Shown here piece after piece: positions 39,142-50,204 of a stretch of DNA of 64,000 bases. A program made the position numbers and the translations under genes. The DNA comes from Paracoccaceae bacterium (GTDB lineage: Bacteria; Pseudomonadota; Alphaproteobacteria; Rhodobacterales; Rhodobacteraceae), in contig SBGD01000093.1 in NCBI GenBank assembly GCA_006226775.1, positions 1 to 64,000 on the forward strand. Reading direction: 5' to 3'. Position 1 is the first letter of the stretch; each line of letters starts with the position of its first letter. The notes below the pieces were generated by a model. The model worked only from the letters and a program-made list of their open reading frames with translations. It did no database searches and was not told the origin of the DNA.

Positions 39142-40322
39142 TCGGCGGTTTCCGGCCAGAGCGCGAAGCCCTGGTCGAAGTCGCCCTCTGCCAGCGCCTC
39201 GAGCGGCAGGCAGATCTCGAGCGCCTGCGAGCCCCACTCCCAGCCGAACAGCGGCGTTGCCGGCAGGCGCATCACCACCGCCAGCGGGCCGTCGGCGGTG
39301 GCGCGGACCTCGCCCATGGCGCAGGTGGCGGCGGCGGCCTCGCGGCTCAGCACCCGGGACCAGGCGGCGCGGGCCGGGGCCGGGAGCGTCCCGGGCCGGC
39401 GCGCAAGCAGGTGCAGCGCCCGGACGGTCAGCTGCGCCTGCCAGCGCTCGGCCCATGAACTGCCGGGCAGGCCCTGGGGGGCGCGGGCCGAGCGGGTGAC
39501 CGGCACGTTGCGCGGATGGATGCGGATCGGGGCGGGCGCGCCCGGGGCGCGGGGCAGATCCGGCGCCGGGTCGGTTTGAAAGAGCGGCAGCTCCAGGTGG
39601 CCCAGCGCATCGCAGAGCAGGGCGATGGCGCCTTGCGGCAGCGGCTCGGCGGCGCGGTCCAGCGCCTCGCCCAGGCGCAGCAGGATGGCGCGGGCGGCGG
39701 CGATGTCCTTGCGGCCGGTCAGCAGGACGCCGGGATTGGCAATCGCCGGGGCCTGCGGGGTCGGTGCGTTGCGGCTGCGCAGGATGCGGCCCCAGATGCC
39801 ATTGGCGCCGGGCCGGTCCTGCGGCGCATCCGTGGTACCGGGGGTGAGGGCTTCGAGAAAGGCCTCGCCCCGGTCCAGTTCCGCCCCGATCGCCGCGAGC
39901 AGCGCGCGCGCGGTGGCCAGGTCCACCGGCTGGCAGGCCGGGGAGGTCAGGTCGAAGGGGTCTTCCGGCGCGGGCCGGGCCGGGGCCGGGGCGAAGGCCA
40001 GCGGCCAGGCGGGGCCGGTGTCGCGGGTGCCCGTCGGCGCCCCTTTCGAGGCGCTGCGCCGCAGGTGCGGCGTGCCGTCCGCGCCCAGAAACAGCCGCAG
40101 CCAGCCCTCGCGCGGCCCGTATCCGCGCCAGAGCGTCCTGGGCAGGGCGGCAAGGTCGACCTGGGCGAGAAAGCTCGCCGGGGCGCCGTCGCTCTGCGGC
40201 CATTGCGCCCCCGGCGCAAGGCAGGGCGCGCCGCCGACCCAGCCGATGCCGCTGTCCTGTCCCGTGGCAGCGGGGCAAAGCCATGTGATGTCATCCTGCG
40301 GGGCATGGGCGCGGTGGTGCAT
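39129..40322 (-). CDS. DUF1963 (YwqG-like) domain protein
   Basis: GWVGGAPCLAPGAQWPQSDGAPASFLAQVDLAALPR is DUF1963-like; remainder unassigned. Confidence 0.65.
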   Translation of the reverse strand: MHHRAHAPQDDITWLCPAATGQDSGIGWVGGAPCLAPGAQWPQSDGAPASFLAQVDLAALPRTLWRGYGPREGWLRLFLGADGTPHLRRSASKGAPTGTRDTGPAWPLAFAPAPARPAPEDPFDLTSPACQPVDLATARALLAAIGAELDRGEAFLEALTPGTTDAPQDRPGANGIWGRILRSRNAPTPQAPAIANPGVLLTGRKDIAAARAILLRLGEALDRAAEPLPQGAIALLCDALGHLELPLFQTDPAPDLPRAPGAPAPIRIHPRNVPVTRSARAPQGLPGSSWAERWQAQLTVRALHLLARRPGTLPAPARAAWSRVLSREAAAATCAMGEVRATADGPLAVVMRLPATPLFGWEWGSQALEICLPLEALAEGDFDQGFALWPETADQPQ

Positions 40323-40359
40323 TGGGGGTCTCCTGTCGTCGCCCCTTTCAACCAGTTCA

Positions 40360-41022
40360 TTACGGAGAAAATGCGGCGTCCCGGGGGCAATCGGCATCGG
40401 GCGGGGCCAGGTCCGGCCCGTCGGGGCCCTCGCGCACCTGCCAGCGCTTGACCGGGGCGGTGCGGGCGCGCAGCCGGGTCAGCGCCCAGCCCGCGGCCTC
40501 GGGCCGATGCGCCGGATCCAGCTTCCAGCGGCTCTCGACGCCGGGCGCGCCGCCCTCCAGCCCCGGGGTGAGCAGAAGCCCCAGCGGCTTGCCGCCCAGG
40601 GCCTCGGCCCCGGCCTCGGCGGCCAGGTGCAGGCGGCGGACCTGGGTCAGCCCGGGCAGGCCGGGCAGATCGCCCACCACCAGCGGCGCCGCGCCCGAGC
40701 GCAAGACCTCTTCCAGCGTCCAGAGGATATCCTCGGCGCGGGTGGGGGTGACGAAGAGGAACCGCTCGGGCGCGGCGATCCGCGCCAGCCCGGCGGAAAA
40801 CAGCCGCGCGCCCTCCCAGGCGGGGGCGACCCAGATCACCGGGCCGGATTCGCCCGCCTGGACCGTGCCGGCAATCCAGCCCGCCAGCGTCCGCCGCGCC
40901 CGGCCGCAGATCTCGTGGACCCGCATCCGGGTCAGCGACAGCTCGCCCATGACGGCAAGCGCCGGGCGGCTCTGATGCGGCGCGCGGGCCAGCAGGGCGT
41001 GATGGCGACTCATGCGCCCCAT
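40360..41022 (-). CDS. ImuA-like (RecA/SulA-superfamily-like) SOS protein
   Basis: VHEICGRARRTLAGWIAG...GPVIWVAPAW...RFLFVTPTRAEDILWTLEEVLRSGAAPLVVGDLP...GLLLTPG...GVESRW; start 41022 or 41013. Confidence 0.62.
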   Translation of the reverse strand: MGRMSRHHALLARAPHQSRPALAVMGELSLTRMRVHEICGRARRTLAGWIAGTVQAGESGPVIWVAPAWEGARLFSAGLARIAAPERFLFVTPTRAEDILWTLEEVLRSGAAPLVVGDLPGLPGLTQVRRLHLAAEAGAEALGGKPLGLLLTPGLEGGAPGVESRWKLDPAHRPEAAGWALTRLRARTAPVKRWQVREGPDGPDLAPPDADCPRDAAFSP

Positions 41023-41029
41023 GATAGAT

Positions 41030-41044
41030 GTTCGTGAAATGTTC
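41030..41044. promoter_or_regulatory. LexA (SOS) box GTTC-GTGAAAT-GTTC
   Basis: Exact alphaproteobacterial GTTCN7GTTC, 7 nt upstream of the ImuA-like start at 41022. Confidence 0.82.
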
Positions 41045-41138
41045 TCAAGAGAGAGAGGCCCGGCGAGGGCGCGATCCGGGCTTTAACTTCCGGGCGCATC
41101 CGCTAGGGTCCGCCCCGGACGGACAAAGGACGCTGCAC

Positions 41139-42179
41139 ATGAAAATGAACCCGCTGGGCCGCACCGGCCTATCGGTCTCGGAGTTCTGCCTCGGGACCAT
41201 GACCTTCGGCACCCAGACGCCCCCCGAGGAGGCCCATGCCCAGATCGACCGCGCCCTGGACGCCGGCATCAATTTCATCGACACCGCCGAGATGTACCCG
41301 GTGAACCCGGTGCGCAAGGAAACCACCGGCCGCACCGAGGAGATCATCGGCGACTGGATCGCCCGCACCGGGCGGCGGGACGAGGTGATCCTGGCCACCA
41401 AGCACTCCGGCGCCGGATCTCAGGCCCGTGACGGCGCGCCGATCACCTCGGCCTCGATTCCCGGCACGCTGGAAGCCGCCTTGAAACGGCTGAAGACCGA
41501 TCACGTCGATCTCTACCAGTTTCACTGGCCCAACCGCGGATCCTACATGTTCCGCAAGAACTGGAGCTTCGATCCCTCGGCGCAGGACCGGGATGAGACC
41601 ATCGCCCACATGGAGGATTGCCTCGGCGCGCTGCAACGCGAGGTCGAACGCGGCACGATCCGCGCCTTCGGCCTGTCGAACGAAAGCGCCTGGGGCACCA
41701 CGCAATGGATCGAGGCGGCCAGGCGGGTGGGCGGGCCGCGGGTGGCGAGCTTGCAGAACGAATATTCGCTGATGTGCCGGATGGCCGATACCGACGTGGC
41801 CGAGATGTGCGTCAACGAAGAGGTGGGGCTCTTGCCGTTCTCGCCGCTGGCCTGCGGCTTGCTGAGCGGGAAATACTCCGGCGGCGCAGTGCCCGAAGGC
41901 TCGCGCCGGACCCTGAACCCGGAGCTTGGCGGGCGGATGAACGACCGCGCGCTGACGGTGGCGGATGTCTATGTCGGCATCGCCAGGGAGCACGGGATCG
42001 ACCCGGTGCAGATGGCCTATGCCTGGTCGGCCCGGCGGCCTTTCGTGGCCTCGTCGATCCTTGGCGCGACGACGCTGGCGCAGATGGAGAATGGGTTGGG
42101 CGCGGCGGAGGTGACCCTGAGCGACGCGCTTCTGGCAGCGCTCGACGCGGCCAACCGGGCGCATCCGATGCCCTACTGA
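41139..42179 (+). CDS. Aldo/keto reductase
   Basis: MKMNPLGRTGLSVSEFCLGTMTFGTQTPPEEAHAQIDRALDAGINFIDTAEMYPV. Confidence 0.93.
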   Translation: MKMNPLGRTGLSVSEFCLGTMTFGTQTPPEEAHAQIDRALDAGINFIDTAEMYPVNPVRKETTGRTEEIIGDWIARTGRRDEVILATKHSGAGSQARDGAPITSASIPGTLEAALKRLKTDHVDLYQFHWPNRGSYMFRKNWSFDPSAQDRDETIAHMEDCLGALQREVERGTIRAFGLSNESAWGTTQWIEAARRVGGPRVASLQNEYSLMCRMADTDVAEMCVNEEVGLLPFSPLACGLLSGKYSGGAVPEGSRRTLNPELGGRMNDRALTVADVYVGIAREHGIDPVQMAYAWSARRPFVASSILGATTLAQMENGLGAAEVTLSDALLAALDAANRAHPMPY

Positions 42180-42253
42180 GCCAGGGGCCATCGCCTCGGC
42201 GCGTTAACGATCCTTAACGCTCTGCCTTGTTTCGGACAGATTTCGATTCCACA

Positions 42254-42268
42254 TTAATCAAATGTTAA
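42254..42268. promoter_or_regulatory. CtrA-type box TTAA-TCAAATG-TTAA
   Basis: Exact TTAA-N7-TTAA, overlapping the annotated start of the nuclease ORF. Confidence 0.4.
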
Positions 42269-42948
42269 GGAATCGTTCCCGTCCCGTTCGCGTGCTGCTC
42301 ACGCTTTGTCTTCTGGCCGCGCTGCCGGTCACCGCCGCGCCGCGCGAGGTCGCGGGCACCGCCCGGGTGATCGACGGCGATACGCTGGATGTCGGGCAGA
42401 CCCGGATCCGGCTGTTCGGCATCGACGCGGTCGAGGCGTCGCAGAGCTGTCGCCATCCGGTCGAAGGCGACTGGTCCTGCGGGCGCGACGTCAAGCGCGA
42501 GGTGGGCGAATGGCTGAACGGCCGGACCCTGCGCTGCACGCGCGAGGACACGGATCGCTATGGCCGCATGGTGGCCACCTGCTGGCTGGGCGAGGTGGAC
42601 GTGGGCGGCGCGCTGGTCGATGCCGGGCTGGCCTTTGCCTACCCGAAATACTCCGCGCGGTACGAAACCCGCCAGGCCCGGGCGCTCAAGGCCGGACGGG
42701 GGCTGTGGACCTCGGTGGTGCTGCGGCCCGATCTCTACCGCGACCGGAGTGGCGCGCTGGCGGATGTGCAGGCGGTGCAGGGGCAATGCCGGATCAAGGG
42801 CAATATCTCGTCGAAGGGCGAGAAGATCTACCATGTGCCGGGGCAGGCCTATTACGACAAGACGCGAATCTCGCCGCAGAAGGGCGAGCGCTGGTTCTGC
42901 AGCGAGGCCGAGGCGCGCCAGGCCGGATGGCGCAAGGCGCGACTCTGA
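42262..42948 (+). CDS. Secreted thermonuclease-family (SNase-like) protein
   Basis: VAGTARVIDGDTLDVGQTRIRLFGIDAVEASQSC...; signal peptide; true start may be downstream GTG near 42291. Confidence 0.88.
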   Translation: MLRNRSRPVRVLLTLCLLAALPVTAAPREVAGTARVIDGDTLDVGQTRIRLFGIDAVEASQSCRHPVEGDWSCGRDVKREVGEWLNGRTLRCTREDTDRYGRMVATCWLGEVDVGGALVDAGLAFAYPKYSARYETRQARALKAGRGLWTSVVLRPDLYRDRSGALADVQAVQGQCRIKGNISSKGEKIYHVPGQAYYDKTRISPQKGERWFCSEAEARQAGWRKARL

Positions 42949-42960
42949 GGCCGCGGCGGG

Positions 42961-43008
42961 CCCGATTTCTTTGAAAGAAATCGGGCCGGAACCTTTTGAA
43001 GGTTCCGG
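42961..43008. terminator. Double-hairpin intergenic element between convergent genes
   Basis: CCCGATTTCTTT-g-AAAGAAATCGGG then CCGGAACCTT-ttg-AAGGTTCCGG. Confidence 0.8.
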
Positions 43009-43013
43009 CGCCG

Positions 43014-45143
<2,130 letters not shown>

Positions 45144-45280
45144 CGGGTGTCCTTTCCTGTCCAGGGGCGCAGGGCGCGGCGGGCGCTCCGGCGAAATGAA
45201 GGTCTATTTGTGGGTGGTGCGGGCCTTTGCCGGTCGCAATCGGGGCGCCAACACCTATATGCTGGGAACGAGGAGGACAC

Positions 45281-45799
45281 ATGGCCCAGATGTACCGCGT
45301 TCTGATGCTGAGCCTTGCGCTGGCGGCCCCCGCGGCCGCGGCGCAGGAAGAAGGTGCCGTTGCCCAGGCCGATGCGGCGTCGATCGTCGCGGCCCAGGCC
45401 GATGCGGCGCCGATCGCCGCGGCCCCGGTCGACCCGGTGGCGGATCTGGTGATCCAGCCGGCGGGCGACCATCTGATCGAAGAGTACCTCTGGGTGAAGC
45501 GCCCGGTGGTGGTCTTTGCCGACAGCCCCGACGATCCGCGCTTCAAGCAACAGATGGACCTGCTCGAGGACCGGATCGAGGATCTGGCGGTGCGCGATGT
45601 CGTCGTGCTGACCGATACCGATCCCTCCGTGCTCTCGCCGCTGCGCGAAAAGCTGCGGCCGCGGGGCTTCATGCTGGTGATGATGGGCAAGGACGGCAAT
45701 GTGTACCTGCGCAAGCCCTTCCCCTGGTCGGTGCGCGAGATCACCCGGTCGATCGACAAGATGCCGCTGCGGCAACAGGAGATCCGCGACCGGCGCTGA
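45281..45799 (+). CDS. Secreted DUF4174-like protein
   Basis: Signal peptide; RPVVVFADSPDDPRFKQQMDLLEDRIEDLAVRDVVVLTDTDP...GKDGNVYLRKPFPWSVREI. Confidence 0.75.
   Translation: MAQMYRVLMLSLALAAPAAAAQEEGAVAQADAASIVAAQADAAPIAAAPVDPVADLVIQPAGDHLIEEYLWVKRPVVVFADSPDDPRFKQQMDLLEDRIEDLAVRDVVVLTDTDPSVLSPLREKLRPRGFMLVMMGKDGNVYLRKPFPWSVREITRSIDKMPLRQQEIRDRR
45362..45421 (+). repeat. 30-bp x2 in-frame tandem repeat
   Basis: gcccaggccgatgcggcg(t/c)cgatcg(t/c)cgcg twice, 28/30 identical, encodes AQADAA(S/P)I(V/A)A. Confidence 0.85.
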
Positions 45800-45835
45800 G
45801 TGCCGCGATATGTCCCCTGCCGCCGCATCTCGGGC

Positions 45836-47881
45836 TCACTCGAACTCCATGATGACGTCGTCCACCGCCAGGCTGTCGCCGGGCCCCGCGTTGATCTTCG
45901 ACACCACCGCGGCCTTTTCGGCGCGCAGGATGTTTTCCATCTTCATCGCCTCGATGGTGCAGAGCGCCTGGCCCTCCTGGACCTGCTGGCCGACCTCGAC
46001 GGTGACGTTGACGATCAGCCCCGGCATCGGGCAGAGCAGCATCTTCGAGGTATCGGCGGCCTTCTTCTCGGGCATCAGGGCGGCCAGTTCGGCCTGGCGG
46101 CGCGAGCGGACATGCACCTTCATCTCGGCCCCGCGCGAGCGGATGCGGAACCCGTGGGTGATCTTGTCGACCTTGAGCACCAGCGGCGTGCCGTCCACCG
46201 TCATCTCGGCCAGGGTCTTGCCCGGGGTCCAGTGGCCTTCGACGCGCAGGGTCTCGCCGTCCTCGAACCGGACATGGGCGCCGCCGGCAAAGGGGTCGAT
46301 CGTGACGTGCCAGGTCTGGCCCTGAAGCGTGACGGTGGCCTTGTTGTCCACCCGGCGTTCGTGGTTGTCGAGCCGCCCCGACACCCGCGCGCGGCGGATC
46401 TCGGCCACCCGGTTCATCGCCGCGCAGGTCGCCGCGATCCGGCGCAGGGCGGTGTCGTCCAGCGTGACGCCTTCGAAGCCGTCGGGGTATTCCTCGGCGA
46501 TGAAGGCGGTGGTCATCTCGCCCGAGACGAATTTCGGATGGTCCATCACCGCCGAGAGGAACGGGATGTTGTGGCCGATGCCCTCGACCTCGAAACTGTC
46601 GAGCGCCACGCGCATCGCCTCGATCGCCTCGGCCCGGGTCGGCGCCCAGGTGCAGAGCTTGGCGATCATCGGGTCGTAATACATGCTGATCTCGCCGCCC
46701 TCGAAGACGCCGGTGTCATTGCGCACCGCACTCGGGCCTTCCGGCGCCGCGCCCTGCCACTTGTCATTGGCCAGGAGCGGCCCGGCGGCCACTTCCGCCG
46801 GCGGGCGGTAGCGGGTCAGACGGCCGATGGAGGGCAGGAAGCCGCGATAGGGGTCTTCGGCGTAAAGCCGGCTCTCCACCGCCCAGCCGGTCAGTTTCAC
46901 GTCGTCCTGGGTGATGGACAGTGGCTCTCCGGCGGCGACGCGGATCATCTGCTCCACCAGGTCGACGCCGGTGATCAGCTCGGTCACCGGGTGTTCCACC
47001 TGAAGACGGGTATTCATCTCGAGGAAATAGAAGTTCTTCTCGCCATCGACGATGAATTCCACCGTGCCTGCGCTGGCATAGCCCACCGCCTTGGCCAGCG
47101 CGACCGCCTGTTCGCCCATCGCCTTGCGGGTCGCTTCATCGAGGAACGGCGAGGGCGCCTCTTCGATGACCTTCTGGTTGCGGCGCTGGATCGAGCATTC
47201 GCGCTCGCCCAGGTAGATGCCGTTGCCATGGGTGTCACAGAGCACCTGGATCTCGATATGGCGCGGCTGGGTCACGAATTTCTCGATGAAGATGCGGTCG
47301 TCGCCGAAGCTGTTGGCGGCCTCGTTCTTCGACGACTGAAAGCCCTCGCGCGCCTCGTCGTCGTTCCAGGCGATGCGCATCCCCTTGCCGCCGCCCCCGG
47401 CGGAGGCCTTGATCATCACCGGGTAGCCGATCTGGTTCGAGATCTTCACCGCCTCCTCGGCGTCCTCGATCAGCCCCATGTAGCCCGGCACGGTCGAGAC
47501 ATCGGCCTCCTGCGCGATCTTTTTCGAGGTGATCTTGTCGCCCATCGCCTCGATGGCGCCCACCGGCGGGCCGACAAAGGCCACGCCTTCGGCCTCCAGC
47601 GCCTTGGCGAATTTCGGGTTCTCCGACAGGAAGCCATAGCCCGGGTGCACCGCTTCCGCGCCGGTGTCGCGGATCGCCTGCATCACGTTGTCGATCACGA
47701 TATAGGACTGGTTGGCGGGCGGCGGGCCGATGCGCACGGCCTCATCGGCCATCTTGACATGCAGCGCGTGCTTGTCGGCGTCGGAATGGATCGCCACGGT
47801 CTGGATGCCCATCTTGCGGGCCGTCTTGATCACGCGGCAGGCGATCTCGCCACGATTGGCGATCAGGATTTTCTTGAACAT
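45836..47881 (-). CDS. pccA: Propionyl-CoA carboxylase alpha (biotin) subunit
   Basis: MFKKILIANRGEIACRVIKTARKMGI...; biotin site TIEAMKMENILRAEKAAVV. Confidence 0.95.
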   Translation of the reverse strand: MFKKILIANRGEIACRVIKTARKMGIQTVAIHSDADKHALHVKMADEAVRIGPPPANQSYIVIDNVMQAIRDTGAEAVHPGYGFLSENPKFAKALEAEGVAFVGPPVGAIEAMGDKITSKKIAQEADVSTVPGYMGLIEDAEEAVKISNQIGYPVMIKASAGGGGKGMRIAWNDDEAREGFQSSKNEAANSFGDDRIFIEKFVTQPRHIEIQVLCDTHGNGIYLGERECSIQRRNQKVIEEAPSPFLDEATRKAMGEQAVALAKAVGYASAGTVEFIVDGEKNFYFLEMNTRLQVEHPVTELITGVDLVEQMIRVAAGEPLSITQDDVKLTGWAVESRLYAEDPYRGFLPSIGRLTRYRPPAEVAAGPLLANDKWQGAAPEGPSAVRNDTGVFEGGEISMYYDPMIAKLCTWAPTRAEAIEAMRVALDSFEVEGIGHNIPFLSAVMDHPKFVSGEMTTAFIAEEYPDGFEGVTLDDTALRRIAATCAAMNRVAEIRRARVSGRLDNHERRVDNKATVTLQGQTWHVTIDPFAGGAHVRFEDGETLRVEGHWTPGKTLAEMTVDGTPLVLKVDKITHGFRIRSRGAEMKVHVRSRRQAELAALMPEKKAADTSKMLLCPMPGLIVNVTVEVGQQVQEGQALCTIEAMKMENILRAEKAAVVSKINAGPGDSLAVDDVIMEFE

Positions 47882-47975
47882 TGGCGGTCCTTCTTGGTCT
47901 TGAGGCGCACGGCAAAACGGCCCCGCGGCGCAACGCGCGCCGGAGACCGTTTGCAGAACGTGAGAGAAAGCGGGA

Positions 47976-48104
47976 TCAGCGCAGTGACAGAGCCACCATC
48001 GAATAGCCCGAGCGGGAGGTGGTTTCCGCAGGACTGCAGGCCGCAAGGGCCGCCGTCGCGGAGACCAGAACCATGGTCAGAAGAAAGTGTTTCGCTGCTC
48101 TCAT
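47976..48104 (-). CDS. Small lipoprotein (42 aa)
   Basis: MRAAKHFLLTMVLVSATAALAACSPAETTSRSGYSMVALSLR, lipobox LAAC. Confidence 0.55.
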   Translation of the reverse strand: MRAAKHFLLTMVLVSATAALAACSPAETTSRSGYSMVALSLR

Positions 48105-48476
48105 ACATTGCCCCTTTTGTCAGAAGGCTTATGAGATCCAGCATAGCAGAGCCGTGACGCCCCGTAATCCCGTCCCCCGCGCAAGCGCGCCAGGGTGATG
48201 CGCATTGGCGACAGATCGTCCCATCGCCCCCGGCACGGCTTGAGCGGTGAGGCGCGGGGCGGTAGAAAAAAGGTGCGGGCGGATGCGAAGGGGACGCGCA
48301 GAGCCGCCCGCAGGTCAAGGTGTAACGGTGACGGGCAGGAAACGACTGGAACACCTGCCGCACGCGTACCGGTTGAATCCTGCGCGCAGGTTCAGCCGAT
48401 TCCAAGCGAAACCCGCGCCGTGCCGGTCTCTCGGCAGAGGTCCGCGCGTTTGCGCCATGGATGGGCAGAACCCCGC

Positions 48477-48839
48477 TCATGACAGCGGCCCGCCCTCTTC
48501 GAAAGCCTCGGGAAACGCGCGCCTTGCGGCCTCGACATCGAGGATCAGCTGCGCCTCGTAGGATTGCGCATCGAAGGGGTCGTCGTAGGGCAGGACCTCG
48601 CGCCCGAACAGCCAGCTGATGCGCCCGGCATCGAGGTTGCCGCGCTCGAAGGGCTGGTCGCCGAACTGCTGCCAGAGGGCGGCGACGAACCACAGGTCGG
48701 CGCGCTTGTCGGGCGGGCGGCGGTCGCGGAAGCGGTCGCGCCGGATGATCGGCGTGGCGCCCTTGGGATTGGGGCGGCGGATGGTGAACTGGAAATCGGT
48801 GCCCGGAAGGCGGCCGGGAAAGCCGCGATGCTTGATCAT
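48477..48839 (-). CDS. Conserved hypothetical protein
   Basis: MIKHRGFPGRLPGTDFQFTIRRPNPKGATPIIRRDRFRDRRPPDKRADLWFVAALWQQFGD; inside pccA-pccB interval. Confidence 0.6.
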   Translation of the reverse strand: MIKHRGFPGRLPGTDFQFTIRRPNPKGATPIIRRDRFRDRRPPDKRADLWFVAALWQQFGDQPFERGNLDAGRISWLFGREVLPYDDPFDAQSYEAQLILDVEAARRAFPEAFEEGGPLS

Positions 48840-48905
48840 GCCGCACCCCCGGACCGGGTCGCGGTGCAAAGCGGGGCAGGCCCAGGGGCCTGCCCCGAAG
48901 TCTGG

Positions 48906-49049
48906 TTACTTGTATTTGCCGGTGTAGACGGGCTCGACCGAAATCGGCTCCGGATCCACAACGACGTATTCCTCTTCCTGCTGCTGCGAACATGCGGCAA
49001 CGACGGTGAAGAGGCCAAGCGCTGCAATGAGCTTGATGCTCTTGGACAT
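48906..49049 (-). CDS. Small lipoprotein (47 aa)
   Basis: MSKSIKLIAALGLFTVVAACSQQQEEEYVVVDPEPISVEPVYTGKYK, lipobox VAAC. Confidence 0.6.
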   Translation of the reverse strand: MSKSIKLIAALGLFTVVAACSQQQEEEYVVVDPEPISVEPVYTGKYK

Positions 49050-49263
49050 AAGGTTCTCCTGTCAGTCACAACGGCACGGCCCCGCGCGAAGCGCCCGGCA
49101 CCATACCGACACAAAAGTGAGGTCACTTGCGGGTAACCCGCCTTAACTTTAGTGGATAAGTATTCGGAAATATACGCAATTCCATCCTGTCCGGCGGGAT
49201 GTGGCGGGAATGCCGCAGGCGGACGCGCGGGGGGGTGGGCAAGCGCTAGATATAGTGGGCGCA

Positions 49264-49776
49264 TCAGTAGAGCTCCCAGATACAGGTGTTGTCCTGAAGG
49301 CTGTAGGACTCGAAAACCTGGGCAACCTCGGGGGCGATGACGCCCAGGCCCAGCGGTTCGGCGCTCAGCGAGACGACGATGCGCGCGGGCGCAAGACCGG
49401 CGGCGAGGACGTTGGGAATGGCCTGGCGGTTGCACAGGTGCTCCATGTCGTCGAGCACGGTCTCGAGCGCCTCGGACATTTCGGCCAGCTCGGGCGCGAC
49501 ATAGCGGGCGCGGAAGATGGCATCCTCGGTGGCGGTCTCGTCGACATATTCCAGAAGGTAGACCGGCTGGCCCGACGGCACGGTCACCTGCGGGCCTTCG
49601 GGCAGGACGGGGTCGGCCAGCAGCAGGGCAGGGATCAGGGCCGGGACCAGCGCGGCGATCGGTGCGGCGAAAGACAAGTGGCAGCCCCGACCCCGTTGCC
49701 GGGCTCCTCCCGTCGGGGCTGCGCGGCGACCGGTTCCCCCTCGCGCCGCTTTGACCTTGTCTCGAGCAGTGCTCAT
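49264..49776 (-). CDS. DUF6497-like acidic protein
   Basis: PEGPQVTVPSGQPVYLLEYVDETATEDAIFRARYVAPELA... Confidence 0.55.
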   Translation of the reverse strand: MSTARDKVKAARGGTGRRAAPTGGARQRGRGCHLSFAAPIAALVPALIPALLLADPVLPEGPQVTVPSGQPVYLLEYVDETATEDAIFRARYVAPELAEMSEALETVLDDMEHLCNRQAIPNVLAAGLAPARIVVSLSAEPLGLGVIAPEVAQVFESYSLQDNTCIWELY

Positions 49777-49790
49777 AGCACATCCTTTCC

Positions 49791-50138
49791 CTACGTCAAC
49801 CGGGCAGATCGCAGCCAGCGCGCCCGATGGGTCTCGTTGTCCAGAAGCGCGCGGATTTGCGCCTCGGCATGGGCCCTTGGCACCGCGCCGGCGATGGCTC
49901 CGCCGGCCTTGACCCGCAGGCCTTGGGCGGTCTTCGACACCTGCACCACCGGCGCAAAGCCCCGCAGGCGCTGCAGGGCGCGCCACATGTCCTGCCGGAT
50001 CATCTGCGCCAGCGGCAGCATGCGAAGCGGCGGAAAGCCGGCCTCCGCCGCGACATCGAATCGCGGGGTGGCGTGGCGCGACAGGGTCAGGCCCGCGGCG
50101 TCGCGGGTGATGTGCCAGCGGGGGCTCCGGGGGCTCAT
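49791..50138 (-). CDS. Conserved hypothetical protein
   Basis: 115-aa ORF in same strand run as pccB. Confidence 0.55.
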   Translation of the reverse strand: MSPRSPRWHITRDAAGLTLSRHATPRFDVAAEAGFPPLRMLPLAQMIRQDMWRALQRLRGFAPVVQVSKTAQGLRVKAGGAIAGAVPRAHAEAQIRALLDNETHRARWLRSARLT

Positions 50139-50204
50139 GGGCGGCCCTCCTCGGGCCCTTGCGGGCCCTCCTCGGAGATGATGGTGCGGCGCGGTGTCAT
50201 GCGG

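Noticed and set aside
48150-48477. About 300-nt gap near B12-dependent pathway genes considered as cobalamin riboswitch or ncRNA
   Set aside because: No B12-box-like core or convincing conserved fold seen on either strand by eye; an Infernal/Rfam scan would decide
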